The translations under genes were made by a program, and so were the position numbers. The notes under the pieces are model-generated. The model was not told the origin of the DNA, made no database searches, and saw only the letters and a program-made list of their open reading frames with translations. 37,352 bases of DNA from an uncultured Clostridium sp. GTDB taxonomy: Bacteria > Bacillota > Clostridia > TANB77 > CAG-508. The stretch is from positions 1 to 37,352 of the forward strand of contig CAMOBD010000009.1 in the NCBI GenBank assembly GCA_946578345.1. The letters are read 5' to 3'. Below are positions 1-8,590 of this stretch, piece by piece; positions within the stretch are counted from its first letter, which is position 1, and each line of letters starts with the position of its first letter.

Positions 1-1836
1 AATGGAGACAAAGCAGGAAATATAGGAATAGGATATTTAACAAATCAAGTAACAGACAAAGTACCAGATGGAATAGAACAAGGAGCGATAACATTTGGAA
101 ATGTAATATGGAGCAGTGGAGTAGCGAGTGTAACAATAAGTACAAATACAAGTTATACAATTCAATATCAAGTAAATAATACAGCAGGAACATGGACTAT
201 AATAGGAAACGGAGGAACAGTAAATAATTTAAATCATAATGATACAGTGTATGCTCGATTATATGACGGAACAAATTATGGAGATGATGCAAGTGTAACA
301 GTGAAAGATACAACAGCGCCTACAGTAAATTTAAGTACAAGTAATATAACCCATAATAGCATAACAGCAACTGTAACAGCGAGCGATAGAGAGACAGGAT
401 TAGCAACAAGTGGAACATATAAATATTATTTAAATAATGAAACTACTCCAAGAGCAACAAGTATAAGTAATATCTATACATTCACAGGATTAAGTGCAAA
501 AACATCATATACGATAAAAGTAGAGGTGATAGATAAAGCAGAAAATGTAGCAACAAAAACAACAACAGCAACAACAGGAGCACCACCAGATTATGTAGAC
601 AGTGTATTGCCAAGTGCACCAAAAGTAAGTTTGGGAATGACGCCAGTAAAATGGAATGGAAATAATTGGATAAAAACAACTACAACTGATAGCGGATGGT
701 ACGATTATGCAAATAAACAGTGGGCAAATGTAGTATTAGGAGATGCAACATTTAACGGAAGTACATTAGATGAAAGCAAGCCTTACAGTATGTTAGTATG
801 GATACCAAGATATGCTTACCAAATAACAAGCCAGTATCATCAAAGCGGAAGTGGAGCAGGAAATATCAATATAGTATTTATAGATACAGCAAATAAAAAT
901 AAAGCAGGAACGACAACATATAGCGAAACATATCCAAGTTATAGTACAGGAAGTGGAATGAGCGATTATGTAGTACATCCAGCATTTAACTATGGGGGAA
1001 CAAAGTTACCAGGATTTTGGGTTGGAAAGTTTGAGACAAGTCATACAGGGTGTACAACAGAAGAAAGTACAGGAAGTACGAATACAAATGTAACAACATT
1101 AACAGCACAAATAAAAGCAGGAGTGACGAGCTGGAGAAAAATAAATATAGAAAATATCTTTATGGTATGTACTGAGTTGAATAAAGAGCAAAATCCATAT
1201 GGCTTAAACTCAGATGATAAAATAGTAGACCCACATATGGCAAAAAATACTGAATGGGGAGCAGTGGCATATTTAAGCCAAAACGTAAATTATGGAAAAG
1301 GTAGTCAAGTATGGAAAAATAATAGCAATAATTATATTACTGGAAATGCAGGAAATAGTGAAATTGCAAGCGCGGATGAAGGAAATTATTCGTATAATGT
1401 AGGAAATGGTCCGCAAGCGAGTACAACAGGAAATGTATGGGGAATATATGATATGAGCGGATGTGCAGCGGAAAAAGTGGCTGCTTATATAGATAATTCG
1501 AATGCACAAAGTTATGATATATCTAAAGTAGACATAAAATATAGAGATGTATATAGTGTGGGAAGCAGTGATGATAATTCACATAATTATGATTTATCAG
1601 AACCCTCTAATGGTCATTATGGTGATGCAATTTGGGAAACATCATCAGGATATTGGGGTGGGAAATATTCATGGTATTATGACTATGCGGATTACCCATA
1701 TACAAGTACACCGTTTTTTACAAGAGGTGATCAATATTTTTATACCACTGATGTTGCAGGAATATTTGCTTTTGATTCTGACAGAGGAAGCGAGAATGCA
1801 ATATGCTCATTTCGCGTGGTTATCCCAGTACTATAA
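1..1836 (+). CDS. Surface protein with Ig/FN3-like repeats and an FGE-like C-terminal domain (5' truncated)
   Basis: The frame is open from base 1, so the gene starts upstream of the window; the ATG at 247 is internal. The visible 611 residues begin with Ig/FN3-like beta repeats. One repeat begins near the residues TAPTVNLSTSNITHNS and ends in TTTATTG. From about base 600 comes a Trp/Gly/Asn-rich domain with the segments GFWVGKFETSHTGC, WGIYDMSGCAAEK and the ending CSFRVVIPVL. This resembles the formylglycine-generating-enzyme/C-type-lectin-like fold, whose members often carry GxYDMxGNVWEW and end in FRVV. The usual NVWEW is replaced by CAAEK, so enzyme activity is doubtful and a binding role is more likely. 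No LPXTG anchor is visible at the C-terminus. A terminator-like hairpin follows. The fold assignment is by eye. Confidence 0.7.
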   Translation, partial: NGDKAGNIGIGYLTNQVTDKVPDGIEQGAITFGNVIWSSGVASVTISTNTSYTIQYQVNNTAGTWTIIGNGGTVNNLNHNDTVYARLYDGTNYGDDASVTVKDTTAPTVNLSTSNITHNSITATVTASDRETGLATSGTYKYYLNNETTPRATSISNIYTFTGLSAKTSYTIKVEVIDKAENVATKTTTATTGAPPDYVDSVLPSAPKVSLGMTPVKWNGNNWIKTTTTDSGWYDYANKQWANVVLGDATFNGSTLDESKPYSMLVWIPRYAYQITSQYHQSGSGAGNINIVFIDTANKNKAGTTTYSETYPSYSTGSGMSDYVVHPAFNYGGTKLPGFWVGKFETSHTGCTTEESTGSTNTNVTTLTAQIKAGVTSWRKINIENIFMVCTELNKEQNPYGLNSDDKIVDPHMAKNTEWGAVAYLSQNVNYGKGSQVWKNNSNNYITGNAGNSEIASADEGNYSYNVGNGPQASTTGNVWGIYDMSGCAAEKVAAYIDNSNAQSYDISKVDIKYRDVYSVGSSDDNSHNYDLSEPSNGHYGDAIWETSSGYWGGKYSWYYDYADYPYTSTPFFTRGDQYFYTTDVAGIFAFDSDRGSENAICSFRVVIPVL

Positions 1837-1865
1837 TCAATCAAAAGAGGTAAATAAGTGTAAAA

Positions 1866-1897
1866 TGGAGATAGGCTAATACCTACCTCTATTTTTT
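1866..1897 (+). terminator. Rho-independent terminator after the FGE-like surface protein
   Basis: A 10-bp stem with one A-C mismatch (1866-1875 paired with 1882-1891) and a six-base loop is followed directly by six T residues. It lies 30 bases after the stop codon and just before a strong promoter, so it probably ends the upstream transcript. Confidence 0.65.
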
Positions 1898-1930
1898 CAT
1901 GTCTTTATCCTGAAGAAATTGTGGAAAATG

Positions 1931-1959
1931 TTGACAGTAAACATAAAACGTGATAAAAT
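1931..1959 (+). promoter_or_regulatory. Sigma-A type promoter of the FN3-repeat gene
   Basis: A perfect TTGACA -35 box (1931-1936) is followed after 17 bases by TAAAAT (1954-1959). The start codon is 38 bases beyond the -10 box, with AGGAGG immediately upstream of it. This is the best consensus promoter in the window. Confidence 0.75.
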
Positions 1960-1996
1960 AGAAATGGTTGTAAAATGAGAGGAGGGTGATAATATT

Positions 1997-4117
1997 ATGA
2001 AAAAAATTAGAAATGTAATATTATGCACAATAGTACTTGCAATAATATTATTGCTAACAACAACTACTAATGCCTCAAACAATTTAACTGTTAGTGATAT
2101 AAATGTTGTAGTAACTAACACAAAAGCTGAATTAGAATGGAGTAAAGCAAATGATGCGAATGGTTATCAAGTATATGTTGACATACCATCAATAGGATAC
2201 CAATATGTTGGTAACGTAGCAAGCAACAAGGTTACAATAATAGGATTTGAAGAAGGAGAAATTTACGGAGTAAAAGTAAGGGCATATAATGAAAATAGTG
2301 CTTCATCAACATATTCACCAGAGATAAGATTTAAAATTGGAGAAGACACACAAACTTCTTCAGAATTAGGCACAGTAAAAAATATAAAGGCTGTTTCTAA
2401 TGGAGCAACAGGAACAATAGAATGGGATAAAGTAACTAATGCAGATGGTTATGAAATTTATGCAAGTGTACAAAATAGTGATTACATTGATATAGGATCT
2501 ACAACAAGCACAAAAGTAAGATTAATTGGAATGGATGAAAACGAAGTATATAGCATAAAAATAAAACCATATTTAACTAAAAGCAATGAGAAAGTATATG
2601 GATCTTTCTCAGATCTAGCAATACTAAAATATGAAGATGAGGAAGAAGAGTATCAAGAATTAGATAGAGTTACAAATTTAAAATCTTCTATAAATGGAGA
2701 TAAGGCAACTTTAACATGGAATAATGTATCAAATGCAGATGGTTATGAAGTATTGGTACAAATATCTGGACATGATGATGCTACATACACAGTATCAAGT
2801 AACAAGATAACATTAACAGGATTTACTGCAGGTTATACATATAGAACTAAAGTAAGAGCATATGAATATGTAAATGGAGAAAAAGAATATGGTGCATACT
2901 CAAGTACAGTAAGCATTAAAATAGAAGAAGAGGAAGAAACAGTAGATGTTGATAAGGTAACTGGATTAAAAGCTAAAGTAGATGGTACAAGAGCTGTAAT
3001 CAGTTGGAATGAAGTAAGTGATGCAGACGGATATCAAATAGAATTAACTAAACCAGGATATAGCAATACAATTACATATTCAACAACAGGAACAAGTAAA
3101 ACATTAACTGGAGTTACTGATACAGATGATGATTATACAGTAAGAGTAAGAGCATATAAAAATGTGAATGGGGAAAGAGTATATGGAGATTATTCAAGCA
3201 AAGTATACTTTAGAGCTGAAGAAGAAGAGACAGATGATGTTACAGTAAATAAAGTGACAGGACTAAAAGTTTCAATGAATGGAAGCAAAGCAACAGTTAC
3301 ATGGAATAAAGTAAGCAATGCAGATGGGTATGAATTATCACTAAATATACCAGGAACTGGACCAGATTCAACATATACAACAACAGGAACAAGCAAAACA
3401 ATAAATGGTTTTACTGATAAAGATAGTAATTACTCAATAAGAGTAAGAGCATATAAAACAGTAAACGGAGAGAAAGTATATGGAGATTATTCAACTAGAG
3501 TTTACTTTAAGAACAACGAAACTTCAGACGAAGAAAATGAGAGCGATGTTACAGTAAGTAAAGTAACAGGACTTGATGTAGACATGGATGGAAATATAGC
3601 AAGATTTACATGGAATAGGGTAAGTAATGCAGACGGATATGAATTAGTTGTAACTGACCCACAAAAAGGAGATACAACATATAAAATGACAACAACATAT
3701 GCAAATGTAACAGGAATAAGATATACAAGTAGTAATTTTACTGCAAAAGTAAGAGCATATAAGACAGTAGATGGAAAGAAAGTATATGGTTCATATTCAA
3801 GCAAAGTATCTTTTAGAAATACTGATAAAGATGATACTGATGGAAAAGATGAATTAAGTAAGGTAACTGGTTTAAGAGCAACAAGAAATGGAACTTCAGC
3901 AACATTTAGATGGAACAGCGTAAGCGGAGCATCTGGATATGAAATAGTTTTAGAAATACCAGGTTATGGTGAAGCTAAATATACAGTTACAGGAACAAAT
4001 AAAACGATGTCAGGATTTACAACTACTAGATATCCATATACAATAAAAGTTAGAGCATTTGGATATATAAATGGAAGAAAAGTATATAGTGACTACTCTA
4101 GTGAAGTAGAGTTCTAA
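1997..4117 (+). CDS. Secreted protein with seven fibronectin type III repeats
   Basis: The 706-residue product begins with a signal peptide: KK near the N-terminus, a hydrophobic core around residues 7-21, and a likely cleavage region near TNAS. It is followed by seven tandem FN3-like repeats of about 90-100 residues, starting near residues 28, 127, 224, 319, 417, 520 and 621. Each has the pattern KVTGLKA...W..VS.ADGYE...KVRAY...VYGDYSS, and acidic linkers rich in Glu and Asp separate them. No catalytic domain, sortase motif or choline-binding repeat is visible, so it is probably an extracellular stalk or adhesive scaffold. The ATG at 1997 is preceded by AGGAGG at ideal spacing. It has its own promoter and a palindrome after the stop, suggesting a single-gene unit. 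The neighbouring upstream gene is also repeat-rich and surface-like. Confidence 0.85.
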   Translation: MKKIRNVILCTIVLAIILLLTTTTNASNNLTVSDINVVVTNTKAELEWSKANDANGYQVYVDIPSIGYQYVGNVASNKVTIIGFEEGEIYGVKVRAYNENSASSTYSPEIRFKIGEDTQTSSELGTVKNIKAVSNGATGTIEWDKVTNADGYEIYASVQNSDYIDIGSTTSTKVRLIGMDENEVYSIKIKPYLTKSNEKVYGSFSDLAILKYEDEEEEYQELDRVTNLKSSINGDKATLTWNNVSNADGYEVLVQISGHDDATYTVSSNKITLTGFTAGYTYRTKVRAYEYVNGEKEYGAYSSTVSIKIEEEEETVDVDKVTGLKAKVDGTRAVISWNEVSDADGYQIELTKPGYSNTITYSTTGTSKTLTGVTDTDDDYTVRVRAYKNVNGERVYGDYSSKVYFRAEEEETDDVTVNKVTGLKVSMNGSKATVTWNKVSNADGYELSLNIPGTGPDSTYTTTGTSKTINGFTDKDSNYSIRVRAYKTVNGEKVYGDYSTRVYFKNNETSDEENESDVTVSKVTGLDVDMDGNIARFTWNRVSNADGYELVVTDPQKGDTTYKMTTTYANVTGIRYTSSNFTAKVRAYKTVDGKKVYGSYSSKVSFRNTDKDDTDGKDELSKVTGLRATRNGTSATFRWNSVSGASGYEIVLEIPGYGEAKYTVTGTNKTMSGFTTTRYPYTIKVRAFGYINGRKVYSDYSSEVEF

Positions 4118-4121
4118 AATG

Positions 4122-4162
4122 AAAAGTGTGCAATTGGGGACAGACCCCAACTGCACACTTTT
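4122..4162 (+). repeat. REP-like GGGGACAGACCCC palindrome, possible terminator
   Basis: Arms at 4122-4139 and 4145-4162 pair over 18 bases with a single A-C mismatch, around a GGGGACAGACCCC core. The right arm ends in TTTT, so transcription could terminate here. The GGGAC core recurs in other intergenic spaces of the window with different outer arms, which marks it as one of a dispersed family. Confidence 0.75.
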
Positions 4163-4189
4163 AAAATTTATAAAAATTTAAAAATTTAT

Positions 4190-4217
4190 TTGCATTTTAC
4201 TTACCTTGTGGTATAAT
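4190..4217 (+). promoter_or_regulatory. Sigma-A type promoter of ftsK
   Basis: TTGCAT (4190-4195) and a perfect TATAAT (4212-4217) are separated by 16 bases. The TTG start of the FtsK/SpoIIIE gene is 53 bases beyond the -10 box. Confidence 0.65.
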
Positions 4218-4270
4218 ACAAATGTATATTTGGGATTTTATAAATTCAAAAGAAAGGTAAGGGAGATACT

Positions 4271-6685
4271 TTGGCAAAAAGAGGAAGAAGAGCGAAAAAA
4301 ACAAGTAAATTTGATATAAATGTAGCAGTAGTATTCATGTTTTTAATAAGTATATTACTTGCAATTTTAATATATACGAAGTCAGGATATATTGGAGAAC
4401 ATTTAAGTCCAATATTAGGTGGAATTATGGGAGCGATAAAATACATAATTCCAATTGGAACATTCTTAATTGCAATATATATGACTACTGAGGATAAAGA
4501 ATATTTAATTTCTAAATTAATTCAATATGGTATATTTTTGCTTTGTGTAGCTACAATGCTAAGTGTTTTTCAGTTTTCTAATGGAAATATAGATATAAAT
4601 AGTGAATTATCAGTAGCTGTGGAAAAAGGTTATGAACTAGGAGAGGTTAATAATGGTGGAGGAGCAGTAGGAACTGCAATTGCCTCAATTTTGATAAAAC
4701 TTTTGGGAGAAGTTGGAACAGTAATTTTGTGCATAGGAGTTGCTGCAATTTTACTTGTATTTATGTTTGGAATAAAACCAGCTGAACTAATAGCAGACTA
4801 TGTTGAGAGAAAAAGAGAAGATAGAGAAGACAGAAAAATAGAAAAGATGGAAGCTAGAGAAGAAAGAAGAAGCTCAAGAAGACAAGTGGAAGAAGAGGAG
4901 ACTCCAGTAAGAAAAGAGACAAAGAAAGAACGTAGATTAAGAGAAAAAGAGGAGCAAAGAAGAGAGGCAGAGGCTTTAGCAGAACAATTAACTATTAATT
5001 TAAATGATGAGGAAGATGACAAAAAGAAAGATAAGAAATTAAAAAAATATGACCATAAGGGAGATGACGATTTAATACCTTTTAGCATTGGAGGTAGGGT
5101 AAAAGATAAAGAAGAAAAAGTAAATAACCCAGATGAAATAGAAGCAAATTTATTTAAAGCAGAACAAGAAACTAAAGAGGAAAAAGTTAAGCAGGTATTG
5201 CAATTAGAACATACATTAACAGTAGAAGATGAACATTATGAATTCCCACCAATTCAGCTATTATCAGAAGGAGAGAAAAAAGCTGTAAAAGGTGGCAAAA
5301 AAGCTGTTGCGGATACAGCTACTAAACTACAAAAAACTTTATATAGTTTTGGTGTATCAGCTAAAGTAGAAAATGTATCAGTTGGACCTGCAATTACTAG
5401 ATATGAGCTAAAACCAGCAGAAGGTGTAAGGGTTAGTAAAATAGCAAATCTTGCAGATGATATTGCCCTTAATTTGGCAGCTGAAACTATAAGGATTGAA
5501 GCACCAATACCTGGCAAGCAAGCAGTTGGAATAGAAGTTCCAAACAAAGAAAATGAAGTAGTTCATTTAAGAGACATAATTGATAGTGATGAATTTAAAA
5601 ATCACAAGTCTAAGTTAGCATTTGCACTAGGTAAAGATGTTGCAGGTAATGAAGTTGTAACAGACATTGCAAAAATGCCACACGTACTTATTGCAGGTGC
5701 AACAGGTTCAGGTAAATCAGTTTGTATTAATACTTTAATTGCTAGTATTATATACAAGGCAAAACCAAGTGAAGTAAAACTAGTAATGGTTGACCCAAAA
5801 GTTGTTGAGCTTTCTGTATATAATGGCATACCACATTTGCTTATACCTGTAGTTACAGACCCTAAAAAAGCTGCAGGTGCATTAGCATGGGCTGTACAAG
5901 AAATGGTAAACAGATATAGCTTATTTGCGAGCAAAAATGTAAGAGATATTAAAGGATATAACGAAGCATTAGATGAAGAAGGAGAAGGGCAAAAATTACC
6001 ACAAATTGTAATAATAATTGATGAGCTTTCAGACTTGATGATGGTATCTCCAAAGGATGTAGAAGATTCAATTTGTAGATTAGCACAGATGGCAAGAGCT
6101 GCTGGAATGCATTTGGTAATTGCAACACAAAGACCATCAGTTGATGTTATTACAGGTATTATTAAAGCAAATATACCATCAAGAATTGCCTTTTCTGTAT
6201 CTTCGCAAGTAGACTCAAGGACAATACTAGATATGGCAGGAGCAGAAAAATTACTTGGAAAAGGTGATATGTTATTTTATCCAGCAGGAGCACCAAAGCC
6301 AGTAAGAATACAAGGTGCATTTGTTACAGATAAGGAAGTTGAAAAAATTGTTGACTTTATAAAAGGTAATGGAGAGGCAACATATAATGATGATATTATA
6401 CAACAAATCGAAAATGCAAATAGTACAGACAAAGAAATAGATACCGCAGAAGAAGATGATAATACAGACCCACTATTAATGGAGGCAATAGATGTTGTTG
6501 TGGAAACAGGACAAGCTTCAACATCATTTATACAAAGAAGATTTAAAGTAGGATATGCAAGAGCTGGAAGAATAATAGATCAAATGGAAGAAAGAGGCGT
6601 AATATCTGGATTCCAAGGAAGTAAACCACGTGAAGTGCTAATGTCAAAAGAAAGATGGGAAGAGCTAAAAATGAACGGGGAGTAA
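4271..6685 (+). CDS. ftsK: DNA translocase FtsK/SpoIIIE
   Basis: This is an 804-residue membrane-anchored DNA pump that moves chromosomal DNA through the closing septum. The N-terminal 170 residues hold about four hydrophobic segments. A charged Lys/Glu-rich linker follows (about 175-320), then the motor. Walker A is GATGSGKS at residues 476-483 and Walker B ends in IIIDE with D584 and E585. The C-terminus holds the winged-helix gamma domain (from about [15 protein letters not shown]), which in this family reads polar DNA sequences. Length is normal for the family. The start is TTG at 4271 with AAGGGAG upstream. The gene has its own TATAAT promoter. The sequence does not separate an FtsK cell-division role from a SpoIIIE sporulation role. 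The stop codon lies at the edge of an inverted-repeat arm. Confidence 0.95.
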   Translation: MAKRGRRAKKTSKFDINVAVVFMFLISILLAILIYTKSGYIGEHLSPILGGIMGAIKYIIPIGTFLIAIYMTTEDKEYLISKLIQYGIFLLCVATMLSVFQFSNGNIDINSELSVAVEKGYELGEVNNGGGAVGTAIASILIKLLGEVGTVILCIGVAAILLVFMFGIKPAELIADYVERKREDREDRKIEKMEAREERRSSRRQVEEEETPVRKETKKERRLREKEEQRREAEALAEQLTINLNDEEDDKKKDKKLKKYDHKGDDDLIPFSIGGRVKDKEEKVNNPDEIEANLFKAEQETKEEKVKQVLQLEHTLTVEDEHYEFPPIQLLSEGEKKAVKGGKKAVADTATKLQKTLYSFGVSAKVENVSVGPAITRYELKPAEGVRVSKIANLADDIALNLAAETIRIEAPIPGKQAVGIEVPNKENEVVHLRDIIDSDEFKNHKSKLAFALGKDVAGNEVVTDIAKMPHVLIAGATGSGKSVCINTLIASIIYKAKPSEVKLVMVDPKVVELSVYNGIPHLLIPVVTDPKKAAGALAWAVQEMVNRYSLFASKNVRDIKGYNEALDEEGEGQKLPQIVIIIDELSDLMMVSPKDVEDSICRLAQMARAAGMHLVIATQRPSVDVITGIIKANIPSRIAFSVSSQVDSRTILDMAGAEKLLGKGDMLFYPAGAPKPVRIQGAFVTDKEVEKIVDFIKGNGEATYNDDIIQQIENANSTDKEIDTAEEDDNTDPLLMEAIDVVVETGQASTSFIQRRFKVGYARAGRIIDQMEERGVISGFQGSKPREVLMSKERWEELKMNGE

Positions 6686-6825
6686 GTTTTTAATGGCTTC
6701 CAACTTTTGAGGACTGCTAAATAAAACACCTTAAGCACTCAAACAAAATTTAAAACATACATATTACCTAGATAAAAGAACCAAAAATAGTAACCTTAAA
6801 AAAGTCAGCTAACTAAAAACTTACT
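6681..6825. repeat. Inverted-repeat element, family 1 (core on the - strand)
   Basis: Perfect 12-base arms AGTAAGTTTTTA and TAAAAACTTACT (6681-6692 and 6814-6825) enclose about 120 AT-rich bases. The left arm includes the ftsK stop codon. The interior bases 6726-6743, read on the minus strand, give TTTGAGTGCTTAAGGTG. That matches the core of the elements near 8395 and 19090, but the GGGGACC part is missing, so this copy may be degenerate. It fills the gap between ftsK and the next gene. The function is unknown. Confidence 0.5.
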
Positions 6826-6856
6826 TAAAATAAAAGAACTAGTGAGGAAAATCGGT

Positions 6857-7378
6857 ATGGAAAAAAATAAACTTTTAGCTAAATTAAACATACGAGATTA
6901 TAATAATGAATTAGAAAAGATATTGGAAAAAAAGTTATTCTCTTATGATGTAAAAAATTTGTTACTTAGTATGTTATATAAAATAGAAAATGCATATAAA
7001 GACTATGAGACAGTGAAAGTAGAAGTACCTTCAAAAAAAGAATATATTGAAAATATTTTAAGAATTATAAAAGAAAAAGCATTAAAGATATTTCTAGTTA
7101 AGTCAGATACAGATGAAGCTGCTGAGTTTGAAGAGAATAATTTGAAATATAAAGTTGATAAAGAAAATGGAGAAATTACTTGTATCCAAAATGAACTTGC
7201 AATTCTAACAGCTTTGCTAAAACTAGATGAGCAAGAGACAAACTATATTGGCAAAGACTACTTAGAAAAACCAATTAATGTTATGATGAACCAAGGAATG
7301 TTAAGAGCAAGTACAGAGGTAATACGCGATTTCAATGGCTGGTCATGGGATATAGTATCAAAAGAAATACAAGATTAA
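6857..7378 (+). CDS. Unknown alpha-helical protein, N-terminal part of a split gene
   Basis: The 173-residue product starts at the ATG at 6857, preceded by GTGAGGAAA at good spacing; a GTG at 6842 is inside that ribosome-binding site and is unlikely. I do not recognise a named family. The protein is Lys/Glu-rich and mostly helical, and ends with GWSWDIVSKEIQD. The stop TAA at 7376-7378 is followed by four further sense codons and then the next ORF in exactly the same frame. This part and the next look like one roughly 490-residue gene interrupted by a single stop. No signal peptide or membrane segment is visible. It may be cytoplasmic, and its position after ftsK gives no clear functional hint. 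Confidence 0.6.
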   Translation: MEKNKLLAKLNIRDYNNELEKILEKKLFSYDVKNLLLSMLYKIENAYKDYETVKVEVPSKKEYIENILRIIKEKALKIFLVKSDTDEAAEFEENNLKYKVDKENGEITCIQNELAILTALLKLDEQETNYIGKDYLEKPINVMMNQGMLRASTEVIRDFNGWSWDIVSKEIQD

Positions 7379-7390
7379 GAATATAATTAC

Positions 7391-8338
7391 ATGTATCAGA
7401 CCTTGATTTTGCTAAATGGAAGAAAAGGAATAAATAAAATAAAGAATAGTGATTTATATGATATCATTTCGCGAATGGCAATTGAAAAATATATTAGTAC
7501 AAATGAGGATGAAGAATATAATAAGAAGTTTGAACAAATAAAAGAAGAAAAGACAGAAAGACTTAAATTATTTGATAATAAAAAAGAGTTTCTAGATAAG
7601 GTTACTCAGGAGAAAAAAGATTATACAAAACAAATAGAGAAAATTGATAAGACTTTAAATAATAATGAATTACTAAAAAAAGAATATTATGATAGAAATG
7701 AAAAATTGCCAAACAAAGAAAAGATATTTAGTGTAAGTTATTTGGTTGGAATTTTGGACAAAGAAAGAGTTGACTTGATAGATAAAATTGAGGAATGCAA
7801 TAAGCTAATATTGCCAAAGGAATTTGTTGAACAAAAAAGCAAGCTAGAAAAAGAAACAAAATTCTTAAACAGTATAGGAGAAAAAATTAGCAAAGAAGAA
7901 ATTGTTGAGCTAACACGAAAATTTATAGAAATAGCAACAAGTAAAATAAAGATAATAAATGAGGAAAGCAAATTAGAATTAGTAAGGTGGATATATAAAA
8001 TAAGGTATTATAGATATGTTCCAATAAGCTTAGAAAAAAGTGTTAAGGATATTGAAGAATTAAAAATTGATTTTAGAAATTTAATAAAGTTAGTAATAAA
8101 AAAAGCACAGCAGTTGAAAATATGGGATATATTTGTGGATGATGAAAAACTTACATATGAAATTTTAAAAGAAGTATTTGATACAAAGATTATTTGCTTG
8201 CAAAATATAAATATACAGTGTAATTATGAAGATAAAATTTTGATTGCCCAGTATTATGATGATAATGTTATAGAGAGTTCATTAAAAATTCATATTGATG
8301 AGGTAAAAATAAAGAGAAAGTTTAAATTGTTTTTGTAA
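7391..8338 (+). CDS. Unknown coiled-coil protein, C-terminal part of a split gene
   Basis: This 315-residue ORF is in the same frame as the preceding one. No Shine-Dalgarno sequence precedes the ATG at 7391, which argues against independent translation. Residues 35-180 are strongly charged with heptad-like leucines (for example LDKVTQEKKDYTKQIEKIDK), consistent with a long coiled coil. The C-terminal third, containing LELVRWIYKIRYYRYVP, appears globular and lacks motifs I can name. Together with the upstream part it would make about 490 residues after one sense codon in place of TAA. Possibilities are a recent nonsense mutation, stop readthrough or a sequencing error. I assign no function. 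Confidence 0.55.
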   Translation: MYQTLILLNGRKGINKIKNSDLYDIISRMAIEKYISTNEDEEYNKKFEQIKEEKTERLKLFDNKKEFLDKVTQEKKDYTKQIEKIDKTLNNNELLKKEYYDRNEKLPNKEKIFSVSYLVGILDKERVDLIDKIEECNKLILPKEFVEQKSKLEKETKFLNSIGEKISKEEIVELTRKFIEIATSKIKIINEESKLELVRWIYKIRYYRYVPISLEKSVKDIEELKIDFRNLIKLVIKKAQQLKIWDIFVDDEKLTYEILKEVFDTKIICLQNINIQCNYEDKILIAQYYDDNVIESSLKIHIDEVKIKRKFKLFL

Positions 8339-8568
8339 TTATATTAATAGAAAGAGCATAGTATGTATTTTTTCTTTTGGTTGGAGCCTTAAGGTGGGGA
8401 CCGACGAGGTACAGTCTGTGGAAAAATTACTCATGAATAAAAAACTTGTTTTTTATTCATGGTAGAAAAAATGCTCAAGACCATGTAATTTTTACTACAG
8501 ACTGTTCGCTGTTGGGGGGCGGAAACAAAAATAAAAAATACATACTATGCTCTTATAATATAGAATTA
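8339..8568 (+). ncRNA. Large structured element, family 1 (GGTGGGGACCGA core)
   Basis: Perfect 21-base arms (8353-8373 and 8533-8553) enclose nested stems: ACAGTCTGT/ACAGACTGT at 8411-8419 and 8497-8505, AAAAATTAC/GTAATTTTT at 8422-8430 and 8485-8493, and a 12-base perfect hairpin at 8433-8444 and 8449-8460. GC-rich junction strands (8381-8410 with GGTGGGGACCGACGAGG, and 8506-8524 with GTTGGGGGGCGG) sit between the stems in otherwise AT-rich DNA. This is the architecture of a folded RNA of about 230 bases or of a mobile hairpin. A short ORF crosses it but has no coding features. It lies just upstream of the nuclease gene, so a leader-RNA role is possible. No known RNA class is recognised and the strand is inferred. 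Confidence 0.55.
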
Positions 8569-8590
8569 CAAAACAAAAGATTGGAGGAAA

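Noticed and set aside
1547..1879. A 110-residue + strand ORF overlapping the end of the FGE-like gene
   Set aside because: It is in another frame of a clear gene and has a His/Ile/Met-rich composition with no motif or ribosome-binding site.
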